Made by a program: the position numbers and the translations under genes. Shown here piece after piece: positions 41,597 to 51,008 of a stretch of DNA of 64,000 nucleotides; position 1 is the first letter of the stretch; the number at the start of each line of letters is the position of its first letter. The notes under the pieces are model-generated. The model saw nothing but the letters and a program-made list of their open reading frames with translations, did no database searches and was not told where the DNA came from. This DNA is from Rhodococcus globerulus NBRC 14531 (GTDB lineage Bacteria > Actinomycetota > Actinomycetes > Mycobacteriales > Mycobacteriaceae): assembly GCF_001894805.1 (NCBI RefSeq), contig NZ_BCWX01000004.1, positions 590,122-654,121 on the forward strand, written 5' to 3'.

Positions 41597-43288
41597 TTAC
41601 GCCCTAGCGAGAATCCCTGCGAAATCAGTTCCCACCGGCAGGGTTCCGTACTCGTGACCACGATCCTCGCCCAGTCGAGCGGCGATGAACGCCTCCGACG
41701 ACGCGGCCGGCGCGTAACGCACCATCAGCGACGCCTGAAGCGCGAGCGCCATGGCTTCGACGACGGTCCGAGCCCTCAGCTGCGCGTCAGCGGGTGCCAT
41801 CGTGGCGAGCTCACCGAGCTGGCGTCGTACCCGGTCGAGGTGCTGATCGAGAACCGGGTTGTTGCCACGGGCGAGGTTGACCTCGTGATCGAAGGCGGCG
41901 ACGGAATCGGGTTCACGAGTCATCGCGCGCAATACGTCGAGCGCGATGACGTTGCCTGAACCCTCCCAAACGGCCATGACGGGCTGTTCGCGGTAGCGAC
42001 GAGCCAGCGGGAAGTCCTCGGTGTACCCGTTGCCACCCAGGCATTCGAGAGCCTCGTACGAGTGATGCGGGCCGCGCTTGCAGATCCAGTACTTCGCGAC
42101 GGCTGTCGCGAGGCGACGGAACGCCTTTTCCTGCTCGTCGGCGTCGTTGTCCTGCGCACGAGCCAAACGCAGTGCGGTGATGGTCGCGGCCTCGGATTCA
42201 AGCGCCAGGTCCGCGAGCACCGACGTCATGGCAGGCTGATCCGCCAGGACGGCACCAAAAGCGCTGCGGTGACGTGCGTGCCACACTGCCTCAGCGACCG
42301 ACTGCCGCATTCCGGCGGTACTGCCGAGAATGCAGTCGAGACGCGTCTGCGACACCATCTCGATGATGGTCCGCACACCACGCCCTGGCTCACCGATCAT
42401 GGTGCCGACGGTGCCGTCGAGCTCGATCTCGGATGACGCATTGGACTTGTTGCCCAGCTTGTTCTTCAGACGCTGGATGCGGAAGACGTTGCGCGTGCCG
42501 TCGGGCAGGATGCGCGGGAGCAGGAAGCACGAAAGACCTTCGCCTGCAGCACCTTCAGCCTGAGCCAGCACGAGGAAGGCGTCGGACATCGGTGCCGAGC
42601 AGAACCACTTGTGGCCGGTGAGCAGATAATCGGCACCCGGACCGCCGCGGCCCGCGGGCTTCGCGATGGTGGTGTTGGCGCGTACGTCGGAGCCGCCCTG
42701 CTTCTCCGTCATGGACATACCGAAGATGGCGGATGCCTTTCCGGGGGCGTCCAACTCGGGCGTGTAGCTGCGTGAGAGTGCGCGCGGCGTCCAGATGGCG
42801 GCGACATCAGGCTGCAGCTCGAGCGAGGGGATTACGGCATGTGTCATGGAGATGGGGCACGCATGACCGGGTTCGACCTGGGAGAACAGCATAAATGCCG
42901 CTGCGCGAGCAACATTGGCACCGGGCTTGGGGTTCTCCCACGCCGAGGTATGCGCTCCGTGAGCGACCGCGGCCGAGATGATGCGGTGGTACGACGGGTG
43001 ATATTCCACCTCGTCGATGCGGTTACCCCACCGGTCGAAGGTGTGCAGTTCGGGGATGACGGTGTTTGCCAACTCGGCATCGTGCTGGAAGCCCGCACTG
43101 CCGACCAGTTCACCGATTCCGGTGAGTTCCTCTGTTGCCCAGTTTGCATCATGGCGTACGACGCCTTCCGCAAGCACGGCGTCGAGAAGGAACTCGTTGA
43201 CGTCGGTACGCGGCACCGACTGATTGAGCACGGCATGCGTGCGATGCGGGGCCGGATGCGTGACGGTGTTTTCGGAAAGTTCAGTCAT
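41597..43288 (-). CDS. AidB-like acyl-CoA dehydrogenase family protein
   Basis: 563 residues, the length of the AidB/long acyl-CoA dehydrogenase branch rather than the ~380 of normal ACADs. Landmarks are FGMSMTEKQGGSDVRANTT and YLLTGHKWFCSAPMSDAFL (FAD and substrate binding). ECLGGNGYTEDFPLARRYRE and AVWEGSGNVIALDVLRA follow near the C-terminus, with the usual catalytic-base region. FAD-dependent oxidation of an acyl-CoA, or an AidB-like protective role, is possible. It is 10 bp downstream of the acyl-CoA synthetase gene and so probably uses that enzyme's product. Confidence 0.88.
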   Translation of the reverse strand: MTELSENTVTHPAPHRTHAVLNQSVPRTDVNEFLLDAVLAEGVVRHDANWATEELTGIGELVGSAGFQHDAELANTVIPELHTFDRWGNRIDEVEYHPSYHRIISAAVAHGAHTSAWENPKPGANVARAAAFMLFSQVEPGHACPISMTHAVIPSLELQPDVAAIWTPRALSRSYTPELDAPGKASAIFGMSMTEKQGGSDVRANTTIAKPAGRGGPGADYLLTGHKWFCSAPMSDAFLVLAQAEGAAGEGLSCFLLPRILPDGTRNVFRIQRLKNKLGNKSNASSEIELDGTVGTMIGEPGRGVRTIIEMVSQTRLDCILGSTAGMRQSVAEAVWHARHRSAFGAVLADQPAMTSVLADLALESEAATITALRLARAQDNDADEQEKAFRRLATAVAKYWICKRGPHHSYEALECLGGNGYTEDFPLARRYREQPVMAVWEGSGNVIALDVLRAMTREPDSVAAFDHEVNLARGNNPVLDQHLDRVRRQLGELATMAPADAQLRARTVVEAMALALQASLMVRYAPAASSEAFIAARLGEDRGHEYGTLPVGTDFAGILARA

Positions 43289-43298
43289 GACAAACCTT

Positions 43299-44804
43299 TC
43301 AGCTCGCGCTGCGGATGAGGTGCTTCTGGATCTTGCCGGTGGGTGTACGCGGGAGCACGGTCACAAATTTCACCTCACGTGGAATCTTGTAGCGCGCCAG
43401 CTTGTCCGAGAGGTAGGTCTTGATGTCGTCGGCATCGATGACGCCAGGTTCACGCCACACGACATGCGCAACGACGGTTTCGCCCCACTCCTCGTTGGGC
43501 TTGCCGACAACGGCCACGTCGACAACATCGGGGTGCCCGGAGATCACGTCCTCCACTTCCTTGGAGTAGACATTCTCGCCGCCGGTGATGATCATGTCCT
43601 TCGCGCGATCGACGATGAAGAGATAACCGTCTTCGTCGGTGCGCGCGAGATCGCCTGTTCGGTACCAATTTCCTTCGGCAAACGCGGCCGCAGTGGCTTC
43701 GGGATCATCGAGATAACCCTGCATGACGGTGTCGGCACGCAACCAGATCTCACCGATCTGCTCGGGCTCCACGTCGATGCCATTGTCACCAACGACCCGC
43801 AGATCCACACCGGCAAGCGCGAACTTGCCGATAGACCCGGCCTTGGTCAACTGCTCCTCTGGGTACAGCACCGTGCCGACAGGACCGGTCTCGGTCATGC
43901 CGTAGACCTGGCGGAACTCGGTGGTGCCGTAGGACTCCACGAGTCGGCGGGCAACATCGGCACCGATGGGGCCACCGCCGTACAACCACGCACGGACGCT
44001 ACCGAGGTTGTAGTCGGCGAAGTTCGGCACCATGTTGAGGGCTGTCGTATAGATGACCGGAGGACCAAAGCAAAGCGTAATACGTTGTTCCTGAACAGTT
44101 TCCAGGAATGTCACCGGATGGTACTCACGAACCAGCACAACCGTTCCGCCCATGTAGAGCGTGGACATGAACCAGTTGTTGAGCGGTGACGCGTGCCAGA
44201 TCGGAACAGCCATGAGCAGCCGCTCATCCCGCGTCGTCGAGACGGCAAGGCCGGCAGTGATCGCCACCCCGACCACGTTGCGGTGGCTGTGGACGCAGCC
44301 CTTCGGAGCGCCGGTTGTACCCGAGGTGTACAGGATTTCGGCCGGATCGTTTTCGTCGATCTCGACGCCGTCCACACCGTCCACGCTACTGATGGCGTCA
44401 TCGAAGAAGTCGAAACCGTCTGCGGCAGAGTCTGTACTGACCAACTTTGCGGTGGTTTCGAGGCGACTGACGACCGGTGCCAGTTCACCGTCGAAGACAC
44501 ACACCGACACCTTGGCGTGTCCAAGCACGTAGGCGACTTCGGGCGTCTGCATCTTGTGATTGATGGGAACGACGACGGCGCCCAGACGCCAGGCTCCCAG
44601 CATCGCGTAGACAAAACCTGGTGTGTTGAAGCACATCAGAGCTACACGATCGCCACGCCCCACACCCAGATCTTCCAGATACGCGGCAGCACGCCGGCTT
44701 CCGTCCTGAACCTGCTGATACGAGTGTTCGTGGCCGCCTGCGATCAGGAACGGCTTGTCGGGCGTCTTGGTGACATTGCTGTCGAATACGCGAACGATGT
44801 TCAT
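43299..44804 (-). CDS. AMP-forming acyl-CoA synthetase
   Basis: 501 residues of the ANL superfamily. The ATP loop is YTSGTTGAPKGCVHSH, the adenylate motif is YGMTETGPVG, hinge/Asp YRTGDLARTDEDGY and the C-terminal lysine region RTPTGKIQKH. It activates a carboxylic acid with ATP and CoA. The divergent cluster turns aldoximes and nitriles into carboxylic acids, so this enzyme could feed them to beta-oxidation; an acyl-CoA synthetase also accompanies the Pseudomonas chlororaphis nitrile cluster. ATG 44804 has AAGGA seven bases upstream; a TTG two codons earlier is too close to that site. Confidence 0.93.
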   Translation of the reverse strand: MNIVRVFDSNVTKTPDKPFLIAGGHEHSYQQVQDGSRRAAAYLEDLGVGRGDRVALMCFNTPGFVYAMLGAWRLGAVVVPINHKMQTPEVAYVLGHAKVSVCVFDGELAPVVSRLETTAKLVSTDSAADGFDFFDDAISSVDGVDGVEIDENDPAEILYTSGTTGAPKGCVHSHRNVVGVAITAGLAVSTTRDERLLMAVPIWHASPLNNWFMSTLYMGGTVVLVREYHPVTFLETVQEQRITLCFGPPVIYTTALNMVPNFADYNLGSVRAWLYGGGPIGADVARRLVESYGTTEFRQVYGMTETGPVGTVLYPEEQLTKAGSIGKFALAGVDLRVVGDNGIDVEPEQIGEIWLRADTVMQGYLDDPEATAAAFAEGNWYRTGDLARTDEDGYLFIVDRAKDMIITGGENVYSKEVEDVISGHPDVVDVAVVGKPNEEWGETVVAHVVWREPGVIDADDIKTYLSDKLARYKIPREVKFVTVLPRTPTGKIQKHLIRSAS

Positions 44805-44840
44805 CGGCAAATCCTTAAAAGTCCTGATGGAGAGAGAGTT

Positions 44841-45476
44841 TCACTCCATCGAGCTGTTCAGTACTGCGTCGGGTATCTGAAGGGTGGCGAAAATGACGGC
44901 TACCGCTTCCTCGAGCGAGTAGCCGAAGCTCTCGCCGGTTGCGGTCTTCTGAATGACGAGGCCGAAGATCGCGGACCAGAAGGCTTTCGATTCGACGTCG
45001 ATGCCCGCGCGCAGCTGCCAACCGGTGCGGACCAAAGTTCGGAGGAGGGCAGTTTCGCCTGAGGAGTGCAAGGTGCGGAGCGTCTCGGAGATGAGATCGC
45101 GTAGCTCGCCGCGCCGCCCCGTCATCATCATCGCTTCGACAAAGATCTCGACGCTCGGAGCTCCCGTACCGAGCAGCGATCCGACAAGTTTCTCGGTGTA
45201 GTCACCGACGGTAGCGGCGTCCGCGGCATCAACCTCGGCGCGTTTACCTGCCCGGAGAACAGCAGCGCAGGCGACCTCGACAAAAAGCTTCTCTTTGGAT
45301 CCGTAGTAGTACGTCACCTGATTGGGATGAGCGCCGGCGGCCGCGCAAATTTGGGCGATGGATACGCACTCACCATGCTCGAGAAACAGTTCCGTGGCCG
45401 CGTCGAACAGAGCCTGACGGGTCTGCTTCCCGGATTGCCGTGTTGCTCGCGCTGCCGGTACTGCTTCGGTGGCCAT
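44841..45476 (-). CDS. TetR family regulator of the ACS/acyl-CoA dehydrogenase operon
   Basis: 211 residues. The DNA-binding domain contains TRQALFDAATELFLEHG and VSIAQICAAAGAHPNQVTYYYGSKEKLF (helices 2-3); the C-terminal domain is helical. It is the first gene of an operon with the ACS gene (36-bp gap). Two matching palindromes at 45491-45538 sit just upstream. ATG 45476 has AGGAG eight bases before it. An acyl-CoA or acid inducer is plausible. Confidence 0.91.
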   Translation of the reverse strand: MATEAVPAARATRQSGKQTRQALFDAATELFLEHGECVSIAQICAAAGAHPNQVTYYYGSKEKLFVEVACAAVLRAGKRAEVDAADAATVGDYTEKLVGSLLGTGAPSVEIFVEAMMMTGRRGELRDLISETLRTLHSSGETALLRTLVRTGWQLRAGIDVESKAFWSAIFGLVIQKTATGESFGYSLEEAVAVIFATLQIPDAVLNSSME

Positions 45477-45490
45477 GGACGCACTCCTAC

Positions 45491-45538
45491 TTGTTTGTAT
45501 GACAAACAATAACTTGGTGTTGTTTGTATGGCAAACAA
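45491..45538. promoter_or_regulatory. Two tandem TetR operators
   Basis: TTGTTTG-TATGA-CAAACAA (45491-45509) and TTGTTTG-TATGG-CAAACAA (45520-45538) have identical 7-bp arms and are 29 bp apart, nearly three helical turns. They lie directly before the TetR start and can close the operon promoter; they are 190 bp from the divergent AraC gene. Confidence 0.9.
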
Positions 45539-45726
45539 TTTTCTTCGAACGCGAACGCCCGAGTGAGAATTACGAGTGATGTCGATCGACACCTCACACA
45601 CAGCGGACTAGTCTTCTCCCACAGAGCGAAGCCCGTTCCTACTCGATCGGGATGAACGCCAGACTAAGCACATTCGATGTTTAGCCAACCGAACAACTCG
45701 ATTCTTCTGCGAGGAGGTGCCCGTCA

Positions 45727-46725
45727 ATGCTCGAGAATTCTGATGTTCCGCTTGCCACTCGGGCAACTATCGCCGGGGACTGGGCAGACCTACTGCGCGA
45801 ACACTTTGTTGCTCTGGACGTATCCGATATCGACGACCGCACACGTTTCACCGGCGCTGTCCAATCGGCTCAGCTTGCCCACGTCAAGGTTGCTGCCGTT
45901 CAGTCGATGGAACAACGAATAGTGCGCAGCAACAGTTTGATCAGGGATGACGGCGCCGACTACCTGCAAATCGGGATGATCCGCCGCGGTAGCGCGATAG
46001 TGCGGCAGGACGAGCGAGAATGCGTACTGCGATGCGGTGACTACGTGCTGTACGACACCACCCGTCCATTCGATTGGCAATTCGAGGGACATCCCAACGA
46101 CGGGTTCTGGGGACTCGAGGTCTTCACCTGGCCAAGGCCGTCTCTGGCGCTCGCCGACGCTGAAATCCGGAGCCTCACCGCCGTTGCGTTTGACGGTCAC
46201 ACCGGCATGAGTGGACTTCTAGGTCGCTTTCTTCACGATCTTGCGTCAGTCCGCATGGCCTCTGATGTCGCCGGAGCCGAGGCTGAGATCATCGAGGAAA
46301 TCAGCGGTTTGGTGAAATCGTTCCTGCACACCACAATCCGTCCGGTCGCCTCGTATCGTAACGACCTTTACGAGATGGCACTTTCGGTCATCGACGACCG
46401 CATCGAGGACCCGTCGCTGTCGCCGGTAAACATCGCCGAATCGGTCGCAGTTTCCATTCGACAGTTGCATCGGGTCTTCGCCGAACACGGCACGACTGTC
46501 TCACGCTCGATTCGACGTCGTCGCCTGGAAGTCTGTCGCCGAGAGATGGTGCGACACGGGACCGCAGAGCGGTCGTTGACTCAAATTGCTCACCGATGGG
46601 GATTTACGGACCCCTCTACCTTCAGTCGAGCGTTCAAAGCCGAGTTCGGGATGAGTCCTCGCCGATACCGCTCGGAATCACTCGCTGCGTCACTCGATTC
46701 CGCGAACTCTGCCTCACTCCGGTAA
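45727..46725 (+). CDS. AraC/XylS-family activator of the aldoxime-nitrile cluster
   Basis: 332 residues. The N-terminal half is an AraC_binding_2-type sensor domain (HVKVAAVQSMEQRIVRSNSLI). The C-terminal ~100 residues form the double helix-turn-helix (SPVNIAESVAVSIRQLHRVFAEHG and LTQIAHRWGFTDPSTFSRAFKAEFGMSPRRYR, quoted as parts of the two motifs). In Rhodococcus and related strains an AraC/XylS regulator stands beside the oxd-amidase-nitrile hydratase genes and turns them on with nitriles, amides or aldoximes. GGAGG precedes ATG 45727. A 212-bp gap separates it from oxd. Confidence 0.9.
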   Translation: MLENSDVPLATRATIAGDWADLLREHFVALDVSDIDDRTRFTGAVQSAQLAHVKVAAVQSMEQRIVRSNSLIRDDGADYLQIGMIRRGSAIVRQDERECVLRCGDYVLYDTTRPFDWQFEGHPNDGFWGLEVFTWPRPSLALADAEIRSLTAVAFDGHTGMSGLLGRFLHDLASVRMASDVAGAEAEIIEEISGLVKSFLHTTIRPVASYRNDLYEMALSVIDDRIEDPSLSPVNIAESVAVSIRQLHRVFAEHGTTVSRSIRRRRLEVCRREMVRHGTAERSLTQIAHRWGFTDPSTFSRAFKAEFGMSPRRYRSESLAASLDSANSASLR

Positions 46726-46832
46726 CAAACGGTAACGCGCACGTAACCTGCTGCGCTACTTATCTATTCGAGATCGCCGCGATAATCCGGCACTGCAGGA
46801 ACAATCCGAGGTTCTTGGCACTGTGGTCCATG

Positions 46833-46848
46833 TTTCTGGCATTTCTGG
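46833..46848 (+). promoter_or_regulatory. Short direct repeat in the oxd promoter region
   Basis: TTTCTGG occurs twice, at 46833-46839 and 46842-46848, about 100 bp upstream of the aldoxime dehydratase start. Direct repeats are typical of AraC/XylS sites, but the 9-bp period is shorter than usual. No other clear element is visible in 46726-46937. Confidence 0.3.
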
Positions 46849-46937
46849 TCAAGTTTGCCGGGCGTTGCGGGCGTAGATTTTCGATACGCCGTTGCCGCAG
46901 CGTCAGGCAACCGATGACCTACTCGGATGGAGTGCTC

Positions 46938-47987
46938 ATGGAATCTGCGATCAGTGAACATCTCAAATGCCCACGGACCTTGACTCGTAGGGTTCCGGAT
47001 ACGTACGCACCGCCGTTTCCCATGTGGGTGGGGCGATCGGACGAGAAATTGCACCAAGTGGTGATGGGCTACTTCGGCGTGCAATTCCGCGGAGACGAAC
47101 AGCGTTCGGACGCACTGGCGGCCATGCGCAACATAGTCGCCAGTCTCGATCTGGCTGACGGCGCGCTACACCACGATCTGACCCACCACCTCGACAACCA
47201 AGGCTACGAGAACTTGATTGTCGCAGGGTACTGGACGGACCCTGCGTCCCAACAACGTTGGAGCAAGTCCCGAGCGGTGGCGGACTGGTGGGAATCTGCT
47301 GACCGCCTGTCTGACGGCTTGGGTTTCTTCCGCGAGATCGTGGCACCGCGGGCCGAGCAGTTCGAAACGCTGTACGCGTTCCAAGATAATCTCCCCGGTG
47401 TCGGAGCGGTGATGGACGGCATCAGCGGCGACATAAACGAACACGGCTACTGGGGTTCGATGCGCGAACGATTTCCGATCTCCCAGACCGACTGGATACA
47501 ACCGTCCGGCGAACTACGTGTGATCGCAGGCGATCCCACAGCAGGTGGCCGTGTAGTGGTACGCGGGCACGACAACATCGCATTGATTCGATCCGGTCAA
47601 GATTGGGCCGATGCCGAAGCAGACGAACGCAGTCTGTACCTGGACGAAATCCTGCCGACTCTCGAAGCAGGAATGGACTTCCTCCGCGACAACGGCCAGG
47701 CAGTGGGCTGCTACAGCAACAGGTTTGTGCGCAACATCGACATCGACGGCAACTTTCTCGACCTGAGTTACAACATCGGACACTGGGCCTCGCTCGACAA
47801 TCTCGAGCGCTGGTCGGAGTCCCACCCGACCCACCTACGCATTTTCACCACGTTCTTTCGTGTAGCCGAAAATCTGGAGAAACTCCGCCTCTACCACGAG
47901 GTCTCGGTATTCGACGCGGACGCACAGCAGTACGAGTACATCAACTGTCACCCGCACACCGGAATGCTGCGCGACGCCACACACTGA
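46938..47987 (+). CDS. oxd: Aldoxime dehydratase (heme enzyme)
   Basis: 349 residues, close to the 353 of the R. erythropolis enzyme OxdRE. It dehydrates aldoximes to nitriles on a ferrous heme. Residues known from OxdRE fall at the same numbers here: proximal heme ligand His299 (PTHLRIF), catalytic His320 (RLYHEVSV), Ser219 (LIRSGQDW) and Arg178 (MRERFP). ATG 46938 gives the family N-terminus and has GGAG five bases upstream. It starts the enzyme operon oxd-amidase-NHase alpha-NHase beta-activator. Confidence 0.97.
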   Translation: MESAISEHLKCPRTLTRRVPDTYAPPFPMWVGRSDEKLHQVVMGYFGVQFRGDEQRSDALAAMRNIVASLDLADGALHHDLTHHLDNQGYENLIVAGYWTDPASQQRWSKSRAVADWWESADRLSDGLGFFREIVAPRAEQFETLYAFQDNLPGVGAVMDGISGDINEHGYWGSMRERFPISQTDWIQPSGELRVIAGDPTAGGRVVVRGHDNIALIRSGQDWADAEADERSLYLDEILPTLEAGMDFLRDNGQAVGCYSNRFVRNIDIDGNFLDLSYNIGHWASLDNLERWSESHPTHLRIFTTFFRVAENLEKLRLYHEVSVFDADAQQYEYINCHPHTGMLRDATH

Positions 47988-48009
47988 TCAGATCAGGAGC
48001 ACACTTCTC

Positions 48010-49575
48010 ATGGCAATAATTCGACCAGATGACAACGCAATAGATTCTGCTGCACAGCATTACGGAATCGACCTAGACGATACGGCCAAGCGGGAGTGGC
48101 CGGCCCTGATCGACGGAGCGCTCGGCTCCTACGATGCAGTCGATCAACTGTATGCCGACGAAGCAGCACCAACGCCGATCTCCCGCGAATACCGGACACC
48201 CGAATCTGACGAAAATCTTATGGGCGCTTGGTATGTGACAACCGAGATTCTTCCGACATCGGACGGCGTCCTGGGCGATCGTCGGGTAGCGATCAAGGAC
48301 AACGTCAGTGTGGCGGGCGTGCCGATGATGAACGGGTCACGGTCGGTCGAAGGATTTGTTCCCTCCCGCGACGCCACTGTCGTCACTCGACTACTCGCAG
48401 CCGGGGCGACGGTTGCCGGCAAAGCAGTGTGCGAAGACTTGTGCTTCTCCGGTTCGAGTTTCACCCCGGCTAGCGGACCCGTTCGCAATCCATGGGACCC
48501 GCACCGTGAGGCCGGTGGATCATCGGGTGGCAGTGCAGCTCTCGTGGCCAATGGTGACGTCGACATTGCCATCGGCGGAGACCAGGGTGGATCGATTCGT
48601 ATCCCTGCTGCATTTTGTGGCGTCGTCGGGCACAAGCCCACTTTCGGACTTGTCCCCTACACGGGCGCTTTTCCTATCGAGCGCACCATCGACCACCTCG
48701 GGCCGATCACTCGCAGCGTCGACGATGCGGCACTGATGCTTTCGGTCATTGCAGGCCGCGACGGCAACGACCCCCGACAACCCGAGAATCTCGAGACGGA
48801 CGACTATTTGTCCAACCTCGGCTCCGGCGTAGCGGGGATGCGAATCGGTGTTGTGCGAGAAGGATTCGGTCAGGCCGTCTCACAACCGGAGGTCGACGAC
48901 GCCATCCGTTCAGCGGCGTACAGCTTGACCGAGGCCAGATGCGTTGTGGAGGAAGTGAGCATTCCCTGGCACGTGCACGCCTTCCATATCTGGAATGTCA
49001 TTGCCACTGACGGTGGCGCCTACCAGATGCTCGACGGCAACGGATACGGACTCAATGTCGAAGGTCTTTACGACCCGGAACTGATGGCACACTTTGCTTC
49101 TCGCCGTGTTCAGCATGCGAATGACTTGTCGGAAACTGTCAAACTGGTTGCGTTGACCGGCCATCACGGTGTTACCACGCTTGCAGGTGCCACCTACGGC
49201 AAAGCCCGCAACCTGGTGCCCCATGCCCGTGCCGCCTACGATGCCGCGCTGGAACAGTACGACGTGCTGGTAATGCCTACTCTGCCGTATGTCGCATCCG
49301 AGTTACCCGCTGCGAATGTCGACCGCGCCACCTTCATCACCAAGGCCCTCGGCATGGTCGCCAACACCGCACCGTTCGACGTCACCGGCCACCCTTCTCT
49401 CTCTGTCCCGGCAAGTCTGGTTAACGGTCTGCCGACCGGAATGATGATCACCGGCAAGCGTTTCGACGACGCAAAGGTACTACAGGTCGGTCGCGCATTC
49501 GAGAAGATTCGCGGTGCATTTCCGGCGCCGGCCCGCCACACATCCACAGTCCTTATTCCACCGATTCACACGTGA
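48010..49575 (+). CDS. Amidase (amidase-signature family) of the nitrile pathway
   Basis: 521 residues, the same length as the amidase beside the nitrile hydratase of Rhodococcus sp. N-771. The Ser-cisSer-Lys catalytic set is present: Lys96 in AIKDNVS, cis-Ser in GGSSGGSAA and the nucleophile Ser in GGDQGGSIRIP. It hydrolyses the amide formed by nitrile hydratase to carboxylic acid and ammonia. It lies 22 bp after oxd. CAGGAG lies 10 bp before ATG 48010. Confidence 0.96.
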   Translation: MAIIRPDDNAIDSAAQHYGIDLDDTAKREWPALIDGALGSYDAVDQLYADEAAPTPISREYRTPESDENLMGAWYVTTEILPTSDGVLGDRRVAIKDNVSVAGVPMMNGSRSVEGFVPSRDATVVTRLLAAGATVAGKAVCEDLCFSGSSFTPASGPVRNPWDPHREAGGSSGGSAALVANGDVDIAIGGDQGGSIRIPAAFCGVVGHKPTFGLVPYTGAFPIERTIDHLGPITRSVDDAALMLSVIAGRDGNDPRQPENLETDDYLSNLGSGVAGMRIGVVREGFGQAVSQPEVDDAIRSAAYSLTEARCVVEEVSIPWHVHAFHIWNVIATDGGAYQMLDGNGYGLNVEGLYDPELMAHFASRRVQHANDLSETVKLVALTGHHGVTTLAGATYGKARNLVPHARAAYDAALEQYDVLVMPTLPYVASELPAANVDRATFITKALGMVANTAPFDVTGHPSLSVPASLVNGLPTGMMITGKRFDDAKVLQVGRAFEKIRGAFPAPARHTSTVLIPPIHT

Positions 49576-49603
49576 TCAGCCCCCACAGGAAAGGTGAAAC
49601 ACA

Positions 49604-50227
49604 ATGTCAGTAACGGTCGACCACACAACGGAGAATGCGGCACCAGCCCAGGCACCTGTCTCCGACCGCGCGTGGGCGTTGTTCCGCGCACTCGACGGCA
49701 AGGGATTGGTCCCTGCCGGTTACGTCGAGGGATGGAAGAAGACCTTCGAAGAGGACTTCAGCCCCAAGCGCGGCGCGGAGTTGGTCGCGCGAGCCTGGAC
49801 CGACCCCGAATTTCGGCAGCTGCTCCTCACCGACGGTACTGCGGCAGTGGCTCAGTACGGCTATCTGGGACCTCAGGGTGAGTACATCGTGGCCGTCGAA
49901 GACACTCCGACGCTCAAGAACGTGATCGTGTGCTCACTGTGTTCGTGCACCGCCTGGCCGATTCTCGGTCTGCCGCCCACCTGGTACAAGAGTTTCGAAT
50001 ACCGTGCGCGAGTGGTCCGTGAGCCACGGAAGGTTCTCTCCGAGATGGGAACCGAGATCGCATCGGATACCGAGATTCGCGTGTACGACACCACCGCCGA
50101 AACTCGCTACATGGTCCTCCCACAACGCCCCGCAGACACCGAGGGTTGGAGCCAGGCGCAGCTGCAGGAAATCGTCACCAAGGACTGCCTGATCGGGGTC
50201 GCAATCCCGCAGATCCCCACCGTCTGA
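49604..50227 (+). CDS. nthA: Nitrile hydratase alpha subunit, Fe-type
   Basis: 207 residues. The metal claw is VCSLCSCTAWP at Cys110, Cys113 and Cys115 counting Met1 (109/112/114 in the literature numbering). Thr after the last Cys, and Ser-Leu rather than Thr-Leu after the first, mark the Fe-type rather than the Co-type. Two of the cysteines are expected to be oxidised to sulfinate and sulfenate in the mature enzyme, which hydrates nitriles to amides. In other Rhodococcus Fe-enzymes NO binds this centre and light removes it. Alpha precedes beta, as in other Fe-type clusters. Confidence 0.98.
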   Translation: MSVTVDHTTENAAPAQAPVSDRAWALFRALDGKGLVPAGYVEGWKKTFEEDFSPKRGAELVARAWTDPEFRQLLLTDGTAAVAQYGYLGPQGEYIVAVEDTPTLKNVIVCSLCSCTAWPILGLPPTWYKSFEYRARVVREPRKVLSEMGTEIASDTEIRVYDTTAETRYMVLPQRPADTEGWSQAQLQEIVTKDCLIGVAIPQIPTV

Positions 50228-50253
50228 TCACACCGACAAGAAAGAAGCACACC

Positions 50254-50892
50254 ATGGATGGAGTACACGATCTTGCCGGAGTTCAAGGCTTCGGCAAAGT
50301 CCCGCATACCGTCAACGCCGACATCGGCCCCACCTTCCATGCCGAGTGGGAACACCTGCCGTACAGCCTGATGTTCGCTGGTGTCGCCGAACTCGGCGCA
50401 TTCAGCGTCGACGAAGTTCGATACGTCGTCGAGCGGATGGAACCCCGCCACTACATGATGACCCCGTACTACGAGAGGTACGTCATCGGCGTCGCCACTC
50501 TGATGGTCGAAAAAGGGATCCTGACGCAAGACGAGCTCGAAACTCTTGCAGGCGGACCGTTCCCACTGTCACGGCCCAGCGAATCCGAAGGGCGGCCGGC
50601 ACCCGCCGAGACGACCACCTTCGAAGTTGGGCAGCGAGTACGCGTGTGCGACGAGTACGTTCCGGGGCATATTCGAATGCCTGCGTACTGCCGTGGGCGG
50701 GTGGGAACCATCTCTCATCGGACCACCCAGAAGTGGCCGTTCCCCGACGCAATCGGTCACGGGCGCAACGACGCCGGCGAAGAACCCACGTACCACGTGA
50801 AGTTCGCCGCGGAGGAACTGTTCGGCCGCGACACCGACGGCGGAAGCGTCGTGGTCGATCTCTTCGAGGGGTACCTCGAGCCGACGGCCTGA
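50254..50892 (+). CDS. nthB: Nitrile hydratase beta subunit
   Basis: 212 residues. The N-terminus MDGVHDLAGVQGFG is the family signature; Arg56, which hydrogen-bonds to the oxidised cysteines of alpha, is present, and the C-terminal SH3-like barrel (VGQRVRVCDEYVPGHIR, then RGRVG) is complete. It forms the heterodimer with alpha. ATG 50254 is preceded by AAGAAAG rather than a strong Shine-Dalgarno and follows alpha by 26 bp. Confidence 0.98.
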   Translation: MDGVHDLAGVQGFGKVPHTVNADIGPTFHAEWEHLPYSLMFAGVAELGAFSVDEVRYVVERMEPRHYMMTPYYERYVIGVATLMVEKGILTQDELETLAGGPFPLSRPSESEGRPAPAETTTFEVGQRVRVCDEYVPGHIRMPAYCRGRVGTISHRTTQKWPFPDAIGHGRNDAGEEPTYHVKFAAEELFGRDTDGGSVVVDLFEGYLEPTA

Positions 50893-51008
50893 TTTTCCAC
50901 CAACCCTGATCTTCCCGCAACGCCAGGCGGCGGTCATGCGATCGCACCGTTTTGCACGACCGCCGCCAAACCACAGCGATCCACTCATCCGGAAGGACTC
51001 TGGAAATC

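Noticed and set aside
49604..50227. Cobalt-type nitrile hydratase or thiocyanate hydrolase
   Set aside because: The claw is CSLCSCT with CobW-type activator and alpha-before-beta order, all Fe-type features.
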